Positions 32,671 to 42,170 of a stretch of 64,000 nucleotides of DNA are shown here, piece by piece; within the stretch, counting starts at the first letter, position 1, and the number at the start of each line of letters is the position of its first letter. Both the position numbers and the translations under genes were made by a program. The notes below the pieces were generated by a model. The model had not been told where the DNA came from. It searched no databases and saw only the letters and a list, made by a program, of their open reading frames with translations. This DNA comes from Leishmania mexicana MHOM/GT/2001/U1103 (Eukaryota; Euglenozoa; Kinetoplastea; Trypanosomatida; Trypanosomatidae): assembly GCF_000234665.1 (NCBI RefSeq), contig NC_018337.1:1053056-1117055 (forward strand), read 5' to 3'.

Positions 32671-33733
32671 GAGAAGAGGTGTTTCAAGAAGGTGGAGGCG
32701 GAGTGGCTATCTGCGCGGTGGGCGTGCGATGACCCGCTGACGGAGGGGCCGGTGGAGCGTGTGTGAGCGGGACGGAGGGGGGCGAGGGCTGCGGATACTC
32801 GCCCCTGCCTTGCGCCGGCAGCTCTCCCTCTGTTGCTCGCTGCCGCCTCGTGCGTGCGCGTGCGGCGGACCTGGCGCGTTGTGGAGGCGGCGCAGACGTG
32901 CAGGCGCGCTGTGGCACGCTCATGCCGAGGAGCGGCTCTCGCTTTCTGCGCCTCCGCGTCTCTCTTCCCCTTCCCGTCGTGCTGCACTGCTCTCGGGTGC
33001 GGGTGCGGTGTATGCGAGCATCTGCTGACGAGTTCGAGGTTTCTCCCTCGCCGGTCGTCGTCTTGTCGTGCGTGTGTCTTTTGTTGAGCTTCCGCCTCTC
33101 TCTTAGCTGTTGCGTTTTCTGCTGATCTGGACAGCGGTCTGCGTGCTGTGGTGGGCCGCTCCCCCTTGGCGAGACGAGAAGGCGAGCGGAGAGGCGTGGG
33201 GGAGGGGGTTGCACGGGCGTCGCCTGCCGGCCCATGGAGGGGAGACGGCGGCATCCGTGCACCCGGAAGCGACACACAGGTGCATACGCAGCGCTGAAGA
33301 GAGGGTGTGAGGCTGGCGGGGTGGCGGGTGGGCGACCTCACGTCGGACGTGTGCGTGTGTGGTGCCGCCTGCGCCCTTTGCGTTGTTCTCGAGCCCTCTT
33401 GGTGTTTGCGCGCGCCTGCCCTCGATCCGCCACTGCCGCACACGGGACGTGCGTGTGTGCCGGTGCATGCGCCCCTGTGACCGTCCCTCCCCTTCCTCAG
33501 CGGATGCCCCCTCCCCGCTGCCCCTCTCTTGCTGCGGCGACTGTCCGGTGCTCCCCGCAGTCCCAGGGAGAAAGAAGCGCCACCACGACAGGGGAGCAGC
33601 TGGGCGCACCCTCTGACCCGCCCCCCTTACGTTGTCGCTGCTTCCTCCTCTCGTCTCGTGGTGTTGCGCGCACCCGCCGCCGCGCGTCTTCACTTGCCTT
33701 GTTGCTCTTTTCCGTGTGCCGATACCCGCGCTC

Positions 33734-33900
33734 CCCCTTTCTCTCTGTCCCCCGCAGGCCACTGACGTGTGGGGCCTGCCTGCCTGTGTGTGTGCGCGTG
33801 TGCCTCTCCCCGCGTGTGGGCGAGAGGGGCTGGCGGTGACGGCGAGGGACACGGCCAGCACAGCGCAGCGGAAACAGGGGACGGGGAGTGTGCGACGGCG
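33734..33900 (+). repeat. Left copy of gap-flanking duplicate
   Basis: 167 bases ending at the N run that are repeated, apart from a shifted base in an A/G run, immediately right of the gap at 34001-34167. Unit B (39715-39881) contains this sequence once and without interruption. Confidence 0.95.
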
Positions 33901-34000
33901 NNNNNNNNNNNNNNNNNNNNNNNNNNNNNNNNNNNNNNNNNNNNNNNNNNNNNNNNNNNNNNNNNNNNNNNNNNNNNNNNNNNNNNNNNNNNNNNNNNNN
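33901..34000. other. Assembly gap (100 N), probably spurious
   Basis: A run of exactly 100 N, the conventional placeholder for a gap of unknown size. Both sides carry the same 167 bases, and unit B reads straight through the same region, so the contig ends most likely overlap and the true sequence is about 267 bases shorter here. Confidence 0.97.
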
Positions 34001-34167
34001 CCCCTTTCTCTCTGTCCCCCGCAGGCCACTGACGTGTGGGGCCTGCCTGCCTGTGTGTGTGCGCGTGTGCCTCTCCCCGCGTGTGGGCGAGAGGGGCTGG
34101 CGGTGACGGCGAGGGACACGGCCAGCACAGCGCAGCGGAACAGGGGGACGGGGAGTGTGCGACGGCG
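34001..34167 (+). repeat. Right copy of gap-flanking duplicate
   Basis: The partner of 33734-33900. The offset of 267 equals the change in register between units A and B across the gap (5981 to 5714). Confidence 0.95.
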
Positions 34168-34397
34168 ACGGCGCCCGCAAAGGATAGAGCGGGGCGAATG
34201 AATGCCTAGCGGACTGGGCGAGCACGACGAGAGAGAGGGGCAGTGCTTGCCCTTCGACCCGAGTCGGCGTCTGCGTGCGTGTGCTTGTCTCTGCGCGTGT
34301 TGTGCTTTATTATGTCTTCGCCTCTCTTGTGTCGCTTCTTCTTTTCTGCTTTTCTTTGCTTCGATGCCTAACCCCACCACCGAGTCCCCCAGACTCC

Positions 34398-34813
34398 CAT
34401 GTAAAGAGCCTTCGCCCCTTATTGCGGGATGCGGTGGCGTGGTGCGACTGTGGGAGCGGCGTGGCATGCAGGCAGAGCACAGGGTGTCACAGGGCCCTGA
34501 CCTGCGGCTGGCCGGCATTGACGGATGCCACCGCCTGTTACGTACACGACTGACGCCACTGCCTCTGTCCTGAAGGCGCGACCCTGGACGCTGCCCGTGT
34601 TGACCGAGGCATGCGGCCCGCCCGGGTCCGTGTGGCGCCCACCGCGCAGCACGTACCCGAGGAAGGGACGAGCAAGGAGAGGATGCGCCGGTACGACGCA
34701 TGGGGCCCGATGGAACGGCAGGCAGTGCGTCCATGGCGACCAGGATGTAGCCGTGGTGCAACAGAGGCGTGTGAGCTGTCTGTGAATTCGTATACTTGTC
34801 GACGTGTTCGTTG
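34398..34813 (+). repeat. Second dispersed repeat, copy 2 (amastin A 3' region)
   Basis: Homologous to 14778-15215 and to 40112-40527. It lies about 1.7 kb downstream of the amastin A stop codon, so it could be part of the amastin 3'UTR. It lacks the 22-base internal duplication of copy 1. Confidence 0.85.
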
Positions 34814-35000
34814 TGGCGCGAGGCGTGCAAGGGTGCCTCACTGCCGCCACTGGCGGATATGCAAAACGTTAATAACACAACATCAAGACGGGGCGGCGGA
34901 ATACACGCGCCCACACGCAGACGACGATCTAAGCGTCGTGCGTTCTGCTCTCTCCCCCGACGGCATCGCGTTGTCTCCGCCTGCAAAGACGGAGTGCGTG

Positions 35001-35690
35001 CGCGCGCCTGTTTCCCTCCCGTCTCTCTTCCTCGTCTTCTCTTCTGTTTTTGTGCCTTCCTGCGAGCGTTTCTCTTCGTTTCTATGTTGTGTTCTCGCTT
35101 CCGTTCTTCGACTCGCCGATCCACGCAGCGTGGGGGCGGTGGGTGCCGTTGCCCTCTTCTCGGCGAGGCAGCGCAGAGGGTGCGCCGCGCTCTCTGCTGC
35201 CGCGTTGCCCGCGGCAAGGCTGTGCGGTGCGCGCGCCTGTTTCCCTCCCGTCTCTCTTCCTCGTCTTCTCTTCTGTTTTTGTGCCTTCCTGCGAGCGTTT
35301 CTCCTCGTTTCTATGTTGTGTTCTCGCTTCCGTTCTTCGACTCGCCGACCTACGCAGCGTGGGGGCGGTGGGTGCCGTTGCCCTCTTCTCGGCGAGGCAG
35401 CGCAGAGGGTGCGCCGCGCTCTCTGCTGCCGCGTTGCCCGCGGCAAGGCTGTGCGATGCGCGCGCCTGTTTCCCTCCCGTCTCTCTTCCTCGTCTTTTCT
35501 GTTTTTGTGCCTTCCTGCGAGCGTTTCTCCTCGTTTCTATGTTGTGTTCTCGCTTCCGTTCTTCGACTCGCCGACCTACGCAGCGTGGGGGCGGTGGGTG
35601 CCGTTGCCCTCTTCTCGGCGAGGCAGCGCAGAGGGTGCGCCGCGCTCTCTGCTGCCGCGTTGCCCGCGGCAAGGCTGTGCGGTGCGCGTG
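35001..35690 (+). repeat. 229-base tandem repeat, three copies
   Basis: Three head-to-tail copies start at about 35001, 35230 and 35459, each beginning cgcgcgcctgtttccctcc and running through a G-rich cggtgggtgccgttgcc block to cgcggcaaggctgtgcg. The third copy lacks a few bases. Unit B has a single copy at 40715-40948. The unit length is not a multiple of three, which argues against translation of frames crossing it. Confidence 0.95.
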
Positions 35691-36359
35691 GCTGTTCCCA
35701 CGTTGGTGTATGTGCATATGCATGCGTGTCTGCCGGCACCGCCGCCTCTCTTTGCACTCGTTCCTCCTCCTCCTCCTCTGCCCCTCTCCTCTCTGCTGCA
35801 TGTTGACGCTTGCCTCATGGGTGCCCCTTGGCGAAGCGCGGTGGTGGGTGGCGACCCGGACGTGGGCGCCCGCCCGCACACGCAGACCGCAAGGAGAAGC
35901 AGCCATGTGCGCGTAAAGGTATTCACTCTCGCATGCTGGCGTGGCCGACTGCTGAGGGGCGTCGCTGGGATCCGTCTGTGCGCGGTACGCGGCGCGGCAG
36001 AGGCGGTGCGGCATGCGTGCGCGTGGCCTCAAGTCTGTTGTTGTGATTGCCGCGCGCCGTGGAGGCGGTGTCGCCGATCCCGTTTAGCCGGTGCTGGCGG
36101 GCGGAGCGGAGGCGACTGCTGGATGGTGCGGATCTGTCGCCGGTCGTGTGCGTGTATGTGTGGGGTGGGGCGGGTGATGGTCCAGAATACTGGCCGTGCG
36201 GTGGCGAGGCGCAGGGGCAGCATCGGCTGTGCTGCGCGCTTGTGGTGCGTTGCGTCTTCACGACGAAGGTGCGCGCGTACTGGCGGGAGGAGCTGGTGTG
36301 TCCGTGCGCCACGGAGACCCCTCCAAGGCTGCCCGGTGGTGTGAGGGCGCGGGTGTGTG

Positions 36360-36991
36360 CTGGCGACGGCCGGCGGGGCCTTGGCCGTGAAGCGCAGTGG
36401 TGGTGAGGCGGTGGTGCGCAGTGTGCTGGCGCAGGCGGTGCGCGCGGAGGGCACGCTGCGCTGCGTCGTGGTGGCGCCCTGCGTGAAGCGGGAGATGTGT
36501 GCGTGTGTGTGCACCGACGCTGTAGCGCTGGCGTGTGCGACTGTTGTCTGCGCCATGTCGCCATGGGTGGGCCCATGGAGTCGGTGAGCGTGGCCCCCCC
36601 CCCCCGCCTCGCTGGGGTGTGGCGCCTCGACTTCTGCAATGGCCGCCGTGTTCCGCCGCGAGCAGGCGCTCGCCTGCACGCAGCACACCATCGACGCTGC
36701 TAGCCTCCGGCCGCTTGGTCGGCATCTCACTGCGATGCAGGGCGCCGGCGTGGACGAGCTGCCTGTGGCGGTGCACGAATGCCGCGCGTCGGCGGGGCAG
36801 CGCAGGAATGGGAAGCTTCTGAGGTCGGTGCGGGAGCTGCGGGGGCGTGTGCCGGCCGCCCGGAGCCTGGCTGCGCGCCGGCGGAGACGCGGCGGCGCTG
36901 GGGGCGCGCTGTGTTGCACGATCCCGTGCAGGATGTGTGGCTGTTCCGCAACAAGCTTTTCCACTCCGCCTCCCGGTGCTGCTGGCGGTAG
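36360..36991 (+). pseudogene. Tuzin pseudogene (end of unit A / start of unit B)
   Basis: Shifting between frames, the sequence reads ALAVKRSGGEAVVRSVL (tuzin NFVRRDREESAVRQAL), then AEGTLRCVV (tuzin TEDTLRSVV), then TDAVALACATVVCAM and FRREQALACTQHTIDAASL, GVDELPVAVHE, and finally the exact tuzin 3' end from 36920. Compared with the intact tuzin, the Walker A region is missing between the first two blocks, and several frameshifts and a C run (about 36594-36606) break the frame. No start codon or N-terminal part is recognisable with confidence, though decayed sequence may extend left to about 36050. Confidence 0.88.
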
Positions 36992-38024
36992 ACGCGCGGT
37001 GAGATGAGGAGGTGGTGGGGAAGGGCGGGTGGTGTATCTGCGCGAGCGCGTGGGTGCCGGGGTGGAGGGGAGTGTGCACTGATGTGGGTGCGGCCTCGCG
37101 TGCTGCGACTGGCACCCCCGCCCTCCTCGCCCCATGGCGCGCACACGGGGTCGCTGCTGCGCGCATCCCCTGCTCTTTGGTGATGTTCCTTTTGCTTTTT
37201 GTGGTGCAGGGCTGCGGCGGTGCGGGGTGGGTGGTGCAGCATCCCGCCCGCACAGACACCGAGGCCGCCCCGCCCCCCACCCCCTGCACACACGTGGCCA
37301 TGGGCCTCACGCAGGCGCCCCTAGGACAACGCGGACCAGAGAAGAGCGCAGCAGGCAGAGCGCCAGGCGGTGGGCTCTGCGACTGCGGGCCTTTGCGGTC
37401 TCTTCCCCTCGTCCTCGCTGTGCGCAGCGCCGCTTTCCGCTGGCGCGGCCAAGCGAAGGAGGCGGGGCCGAGAAGCACAGAGGGGGACGCTGCGGGTGCG
37501 ATGGGTGGGGCGAGGCGATGCGGTGAGGGGCGTGGGAGGGGGAGGGGGGGACTTCCCGGATGGTGGCAAGCACTGCCCTCTGTCCTCTGCGCTTGGCCGC
37601 CGTCTCGTGCGCTTCCGCCCCCCTCCCACGTCGCTGCCGTTGCGGTGCGTCGCACACCCAGCGGCCTCCTCTCGTGAGCCTTTTCGCTTGTGCGCATGCC
37701 ATCCGGTGACCCATCTGCTGCCGCTGTGCACGCCTCGTCGTGTCACCTGCCTGTCTCGCCACCACTGCCTCCCCCAATATCTTTCTCTCTCCTCGCCTAC
37801 TTTGTCTCTTGCTCGCGTGGCCCGTCCCTCTGCCGCCCTCTCACGACACACGCGCACGAACGAACGAACACCGACAACGCGTACGTGCACGTGCACGTGC
37901 GCCAACAACAATACGCATATGGACATACATAGTTAAGGCTCTCTTCGCCTCTCTCCGCTTTGCCGCCCTCCTCCCTCCTCGCCAGCGCTGCTGCGCCATC
38001 CCGACTCCCCTGTGATTCGCTCTC
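36992..38024. other. Tuzin-amastin spacer (unit B)
   Basis: No gene. Almost identical to 31011-32043, including the splice-acceptor tract (AG at 37984-37985). The ancestral amastin ATG position reads CTG here and is followed by an in-frame TGA before the new start codon. Confidence 0.8.
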
Positions 38025-38747
38025 ATGCGCACCTGCGCTTCACGTTTCGCAGAACTGCGCCGTGAGTTGGCGAAGGAGTTCAAGACAGGCGTGCTTATCT
38101 ACGCCGTCGTCCAGCTGCTCGCGTTTCTTTGTGTGCTGATCGGTACGCCGCTTGATATGTTTCGTGGTGACCGGAACCAATTTGACGAAAGGCCGTGCGT
38201 AACTTTATGGGGTACCAAGCGGAACTGCGACACCATCGTTTATGCCCGTGACACGGACGATCGGTGGATGACATGCCACAACCGACGGGATCGTTTCCGC
38301 GCTGCTGGAGCGTTGTCTGTCATCTCCGTCATGGTGTACTGCGCGGCGTTCGTCTTGGGAGTCATTAGGCTGTACTGCTGCTCTTTCCTCCGCTGTGTAT
38401 GCCTGGGGCTCAACGTCGCTGGCGTCATCACGCTGGGCATCACCTGTGGACTCATGGTGCTAAGCTACGTTCAAGACGATGGGGGTCTCTGCCCGCCTCT
38501 CCGGCGCAACTTCAACTTTGGTGTCGGCTTCGGTCTCTTCTTGGTGGCCTGGATCCTCGATGTCGTCAACATCGTCATTTTACTGTTGCCTTGGCGCTCG
38601 GCGTCCTCTGTTGAGGCTGAGGACGCAAAGAATTACCGAAATTTGGATTGTGAAGAAGGATTTCAAAGGAGGCCGGAGGCGGAGTGGCTATCTGCGCGGT
38701 GGGCGTGCGATGACCCGCTGACGGAGGGGCCGGTGGAGCGTGTGTGA
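38025..38747 (+). CDS. Amastin B (shifted start, extended C-terminus)
   Basis: 240 residues. The same four-pass architecture as amastin A, with the amastin signature at residues 58-68 (C-V-T-L-W-G-T-K-R-N-C). The original start codon is lost (ATG to CTG, followed by TGA), but a base change turned Arg-6 of the ancestral protein into Met, so translation can begin five residues later. At the 3' end the stop codon used by amastin A (TAG after NYRNLE) is lost and the frame runs 28 codons further through sequence that is 3'UTR in amastin A, ending in TGA at 38747. Differences from amastin A cluster in the first loop after the signature, in the GLCPPLRRNF loop, and in the last membrane segment and tail. 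The frame is intact and the splice acceptor conserved, so it is probably functional. Confidence 0.93.
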   Translation: MRTCASRFAELRRELAKEFKTGVLIYAVVQLLAFLCVLIGTPLDMFRGDRNQFDERPCVTLWGTKRNCDTIVYARDTDDRWMTCHNRRDRFRAAGALSVISVMVYCAAFVLGVIRLYCCSFLRCVCLGLNVAGVITLGITCGLMVLSYVQDDGGLCPPLRRNFNFGVGFGLFLVAWILDVVNIVILLLPWRSASSVEAEDAKNYRNLDCEEGFQRRPEAEWLSARWACDDPLTEGPVERV

Positions 38748-40111
38748 GCGGGACGGAGGGGGGCGAGGGCTGCGGATACTCGCCCCTGCTTTGCGCCGGC
38801 AGCTCTCCCTCTGTTGCTCGCTGCCGCCTCGTGCGTGCGCGTGCGGCGGACCTGGCGCGTTGTGGAGGCGGCGCAGACGTGCAGGCGCGCTGTGGCACGC
38901 ACATGCCGAGGAGCGGCTCTCGCTTTCTGCGCCTCCGCGTCTCTCTTCCCCTTCCCGTCGTGCTGCACTGCTCTCGGGTGCGGGTGCGGTGTATGCGAGC
39001 ATCTGCTGACGAGTTCGAGGTTTCTCCCTCGCCGGTCGTCGTCTTGTCGTGCGTGTGTCTTTTGTTGAGCTTCCGCCTCTCTCTTAGCTGTTGCGTTTTC
39101 TGCTGATCTGGACAGCGGTCTGCGTGCTGTGGTGGGCCGCTCCCCCTTGGCGAGACGAGAAGGCGAGCGGAGAGGCGTGGGGGAGGGGGTTGCACGGGCG
39201 TCGCCTGCCGGCCCATGGAGGGGAGACGGCGGCATCCGTGCACCCGGAAGCGACACACAGGTGCATACGCAGCGCTGAAGAGAGGGTGTGAGGCTGGCGG
39301 GGTGGCGGGTGGGCGACCTCACGTCGGACGTGTGCGTGTGTGGTGCCGCCTGCGCCCTTTGCGTTGTTCTCGAGCCCTCTTGGTGTTTGCGCGCGCCTGC
39401 CCTCGATCCGCCACTGCCGCACACGGGACGTGCGTGTGTGCCGGTGCATGCGCCCCTGTGACCGTCCCTCCCCTTCCTCAGCGGATGCCCCCTCCCCGCC
39501 GCCCCTCTCTTGCTGCGGCGACTGTCCGGTGCTCCCCGCAGTCCCAGGGAGAAAGAAGCGCCACCACGACAGGGGAGCAGCTGGGCGCACCCTCTGACCC
39601 GCCCCCCTTACGTTGTCGCTGCTTCCTCCTCTCGTCTCGTGGTGTTGCGCGCACCCGCCGCCGCGCGTCTTCACTTGCCTTGTTGCTCTTTTCCGTGTGC
39701 CGATACCCGCGCTCCCCCTTTCTCTCTGTCCCCCGCAGGCCACTGACGTGTGGGGCCTGCCTGCCTGTGTGTGTGCGCGTGTGCCTCTCCCCGCGTGTGG
39801 GCGAGAGGGGCTGGCGGTGACGGCGAGGGACACGGCCAGCACAGCGCAGCGGAACAGGGGGACGGGGAGTGTGCGACGGCGACGGCGCCCGCAAAGGATA
39901 GAGCGGGGCGAATGAATGCCTAGCGGACTGGGCGAGCACGACGAGAGAGAGGGGCAGTGCTTGCCCTTCGACCCGAGTCGGCGTCTGCGTGCGTGTGCTT
40001 GTCTCTGCGCGTGTTGTGCTTTATTATGTCTTCGCCTCTCTTGTGTCGCTTCTTCTTTTCTGCTTTTCTTTGCTTCGATGCCTAATCCCACCACCGAGTC
40101 CCCCAGACTCC

Positions 40112-40527
40112 CATGTAAAGAGCCTTCGCCCCTTATTGCGGGATGCGGTGGCGTGGTGCGACTGTGGGAGCGGCGTGGCATGCAGGCAGAGCACAGGGTG
40201 TCACAGGGCCCTGACCTGCGGCTGGCCGGCATTGACGGATGCCACCGCCTGTTACGTACACGACTGACGCCACTGCCTCTGTCCTGAAGGCGCGACCCTG
40301 GACGCTGCCCGTGTTGACCGAGGCATGCGGCCCGCCCGGGTCCGTGTGGCGCCCACCGCGCAGCACGTACCCGAGGAAGGGACGAGCAAGGAGAGGATGC
40401 GCCGGTACGACGCATGGGGCCCGATGGAACGGCAGGCAGTGCGTCCATGGCGACCAGGATGTAGCCGTGGTGCAACAGAGGCGTGTGAGCTGTCTGTGAA
40501 TTCGTATATTTGTCGACGTGTTCGTGG
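40112..40527 (+). repeat. Second dispersed repeat, copy 3 (amastin B 3' region)
   Basis: The unit B counterpart of 34398-34813 at offset 5714, and homologous to 14778-15215. It carries the same terminal motif tatatttgtcgacgtgttcg as copy 1, whereas copy 2 has one base changed there. Confidence 0.85.
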
Positions 40528-40714
40528 TGGCGCGAGGCGTGCAAGGGTGCCTCACTGCCGCCACTGGCGGATATGCAAAACGTTAATAACACAACATCAA
40601 AACGGGGCGGCGGAATACACGCGCCCACACGCAGACGACGATCTAAGCGTCGTGCGTTCTGCTCTCCCCCCGACGGCATCGCGTTGTCTCCGCCTGCAAA
40701 GACGGAGTGCGATG

Positions 40715-40948
40715 CGCGCGCCTGTTTCCCCCCCGTCTCTCTTCCTCGTCTTCTCTTCTGTTTTTGTGCCTTCCTGCGAGCGTTTCTCTTCGTTTCTATG
40801 TTGTGTTCTCGCTTCCGTTCTTCGACTCGCCGACCCACGCAGCGTGGGGGCGGTGGGTGCCGTTGCCCTCTTCTCGGCGAGGCAGCGCAGAGGGTGCGCC
40901 GCGCTCTCTGCTGCCGCGTTGCCCGCGGCAAGGCTGTGCGGTGCGCGT
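40715..40948 (+). repeat. Single 229-base unit in unit B
   Basis: One copy of the element that is tandemly triplicated at 35001-35690. Units A and B therefore differ by expansion or contraction of two repeats (about 455 bases). Confidence 0.9.
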
Positions 40949-41619
40949 GGCTGTTCCCACGTTGGTGTATGTGCATATGCATGCGTGTCTGCCGGCACCG
41001 CCGCCTCTCTTTGCACTCGTTCCTCCTCCTCCTCCTCTGCCCCTCTCCTCTCTGCTGCATGTTGACGCTTGCCTCATGGGTGCCCCTTGGCGAAGCGCGG
41101 TGGTGGGTGGCGACCCGGACGTGGGCGCCCGCCCGCACACGCAGACCGCAAGGAGAAGCAGCCATGTGCGCGTAAAGGTATTCACTCTCGCATGCTGGCG
41201 TGGCCGACTGCTGAGGGGCGTCGCTGGGATCCGTCTGTGCGCGGTACGCGGCGCGGCAGAGGCGGTGCGGCATGCGTGCGCGTGGCCTCAAGTCTGTTGT
41301 TGTGATTGCCGCGCGCCGTGGAGGCGGTGTCGCCGATCCCGTTTAGCCGGTGCTGGCGGGCGGAGCGGAGGCGACTGCTGGATGGTGCGGATCTGTCGCC
41401 GGTCGTGTGCGTGTATGTGTGGGGTGGGGCGGGTGATGGTCCAGAATACTGGCCGTGCGGTGGCGAGGCGCAGGGGCAGCATCGGCTGTGCTGCGCGCTT
41501 GTGGTGCGTTGCGTCTTCACGACGAAGGTGCGCGCGTACTGGCGGGAGGAGCTGGTGTGTCCGTGCGCCACGGTGACCCCTCCAAGGCTGCCCGGTGGTG
41601 TGAGGGCGCGGATGTGTGC

Positions 41620-42170
41620 TGGCGACGGCCGGCGGGGCCTTGGCCGTGAAGCGCAGTGGTGGTGAGGCGGTGGTGCGCAGTGTGCTGGCGCAGGCGGTGC
41701 GGTCGCGTGCCCGCATGGTTGCCCTGGCCGGTAGCTGCGGCGTGTGTCGGAGTGCGTTGTTCCGGAGCGGGGTGCTCGCGGAGGGCAGACCGCTCGTGCA
41801 CGTAGGCGTCCGCATCTCGTTAGGTGCGCTGAAGGCTTGCGACTTCGTGCACGATATGTGGAGGCTGTTGATGGTATAGAAGAGGGATCTCGTTGCGCGT
41901 AGCGGATGTGCGTCCGTAGCTCTGCGTCCTTCCTGTGTGTTGGGCGAGTGTGGAGCCAAGGGAGAGGTTTTCTGGCTGCAGGCTGCGGTGGTGGCCTCCT
42001 GGCTGCCCTGCTCGTGCACTTGTACGGCAGCTGGTGCCGTTGACGTTCGCCATTCGCTTGAGGGACCCAATTGGTGGAGGCATGTGTGTGTGCTCTTCCA
42101 GCAGAATCTGCAGGCGAGTATGCTGTGCGCTTCTGCGTGAGCGTGTCTTGACGAACAGCTTTTGAATGCA
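41620..42170 (+). pseudogene. Tuzin relic keeping the P-loop region
   Basis: The forward frame at about 41630-41875 reads EAVVRSVLAQAV, ARMVALAGSCGVCRSALFR and GVLAEGRPLVHVGVR, which aligns residue for residue with the intact tuzin from ESAVRQALRRLD through GFHGCGKSTLCR to AVYVDIR. The Walker A lysine is replaced (GSCGVCRS against GFHGCGKS). After stops and frame changes, VEACVCALPAESAG (about 42070-42115) resembles tuzin VEVCCDLLEFVADS. No intact protein is possible. The C-terminal half of the gene is not seen beyond this point. Confidence 0.8.

Larger units (their letters stand above)
32671..36359. other. Amastin A 3'UTR and spacer
   Basis: No gene. It contains the assembly gap, the second dispersed repeat and a 229-base tandem array, all listed separately. 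A minus-strand open frame spans 33103-35217 through the Ns and a plus-strand frame spans 34611-36344; both are low complexity, lack family similarity and are disrupted in unit B or by indels not divisible by three, so I do not call them. Confidence 0.8.
30939..36441 (+). repeat. Tandem amastin unit A
   Basis: From gatcccgtgcaggatg in the tuzin 3' end to ggcgcaggcggtgcg, this segment recurs as unit B (36920-41701). The coordinate offset is constant at 5981 up to the N gap, 5714 after it, and 5259 after the 229-base tandem repeats, so the only large differences are those two places. Flanking and UTR sequence differs by only scattered single bases, indicating recent duplication or ongoing conversion. 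Confidence 0.95.
38748..41619. other. Amastin B 3'UTR and spacer
   Basis: No gene. It is the uninterrupted counterpart of 32767-36360 and has only one 229-base unit. The minus strand is open for over 700 codons (39084-41291), but only from a non-ATG codon and with an Arg/His/Pro/Ala-rich composition; see rejected items. Confidence 0.8.
36920..41701 (+). repeat. Tandem amastin unit B
   Basis: The second copy of the unit that starts at 30939. It ends at ggcgcaggcggtgcg at about 41701; beyond this it departs from unit A, where the tuzin pseudogene has an internal deletion while here the tuzin relic retains its P-loop region. Confidence 0.95.

Noticed and set aside
33103..35217. Minus-strand frame of about 704 codons through the N gap
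   Set aside because: It crosses 100 unknown bases and a duplicated assembly artefact, and has the same low-complexity composition as the unit B frame.
34611..36344. Plus-strand frame of 577 codons across the 229-base tandem repeats
   Set aside because: In unit B the same sequence is split over two frames; no ATG with a splice site and no family similarity; repeats translate to different frames.
39084..41291. Minus-strand open frame of about 735 codons downstream of amastin B
   Set aside because: It opens only from a non-ATG codon, is rich in Arg, His, Pro, Ala and low-complexity repeats, and the 229-base repeats and other indels (not multiples of three) break it in unit A. The openness follows from the pyrimidine-rich + strand lacking stop complements.
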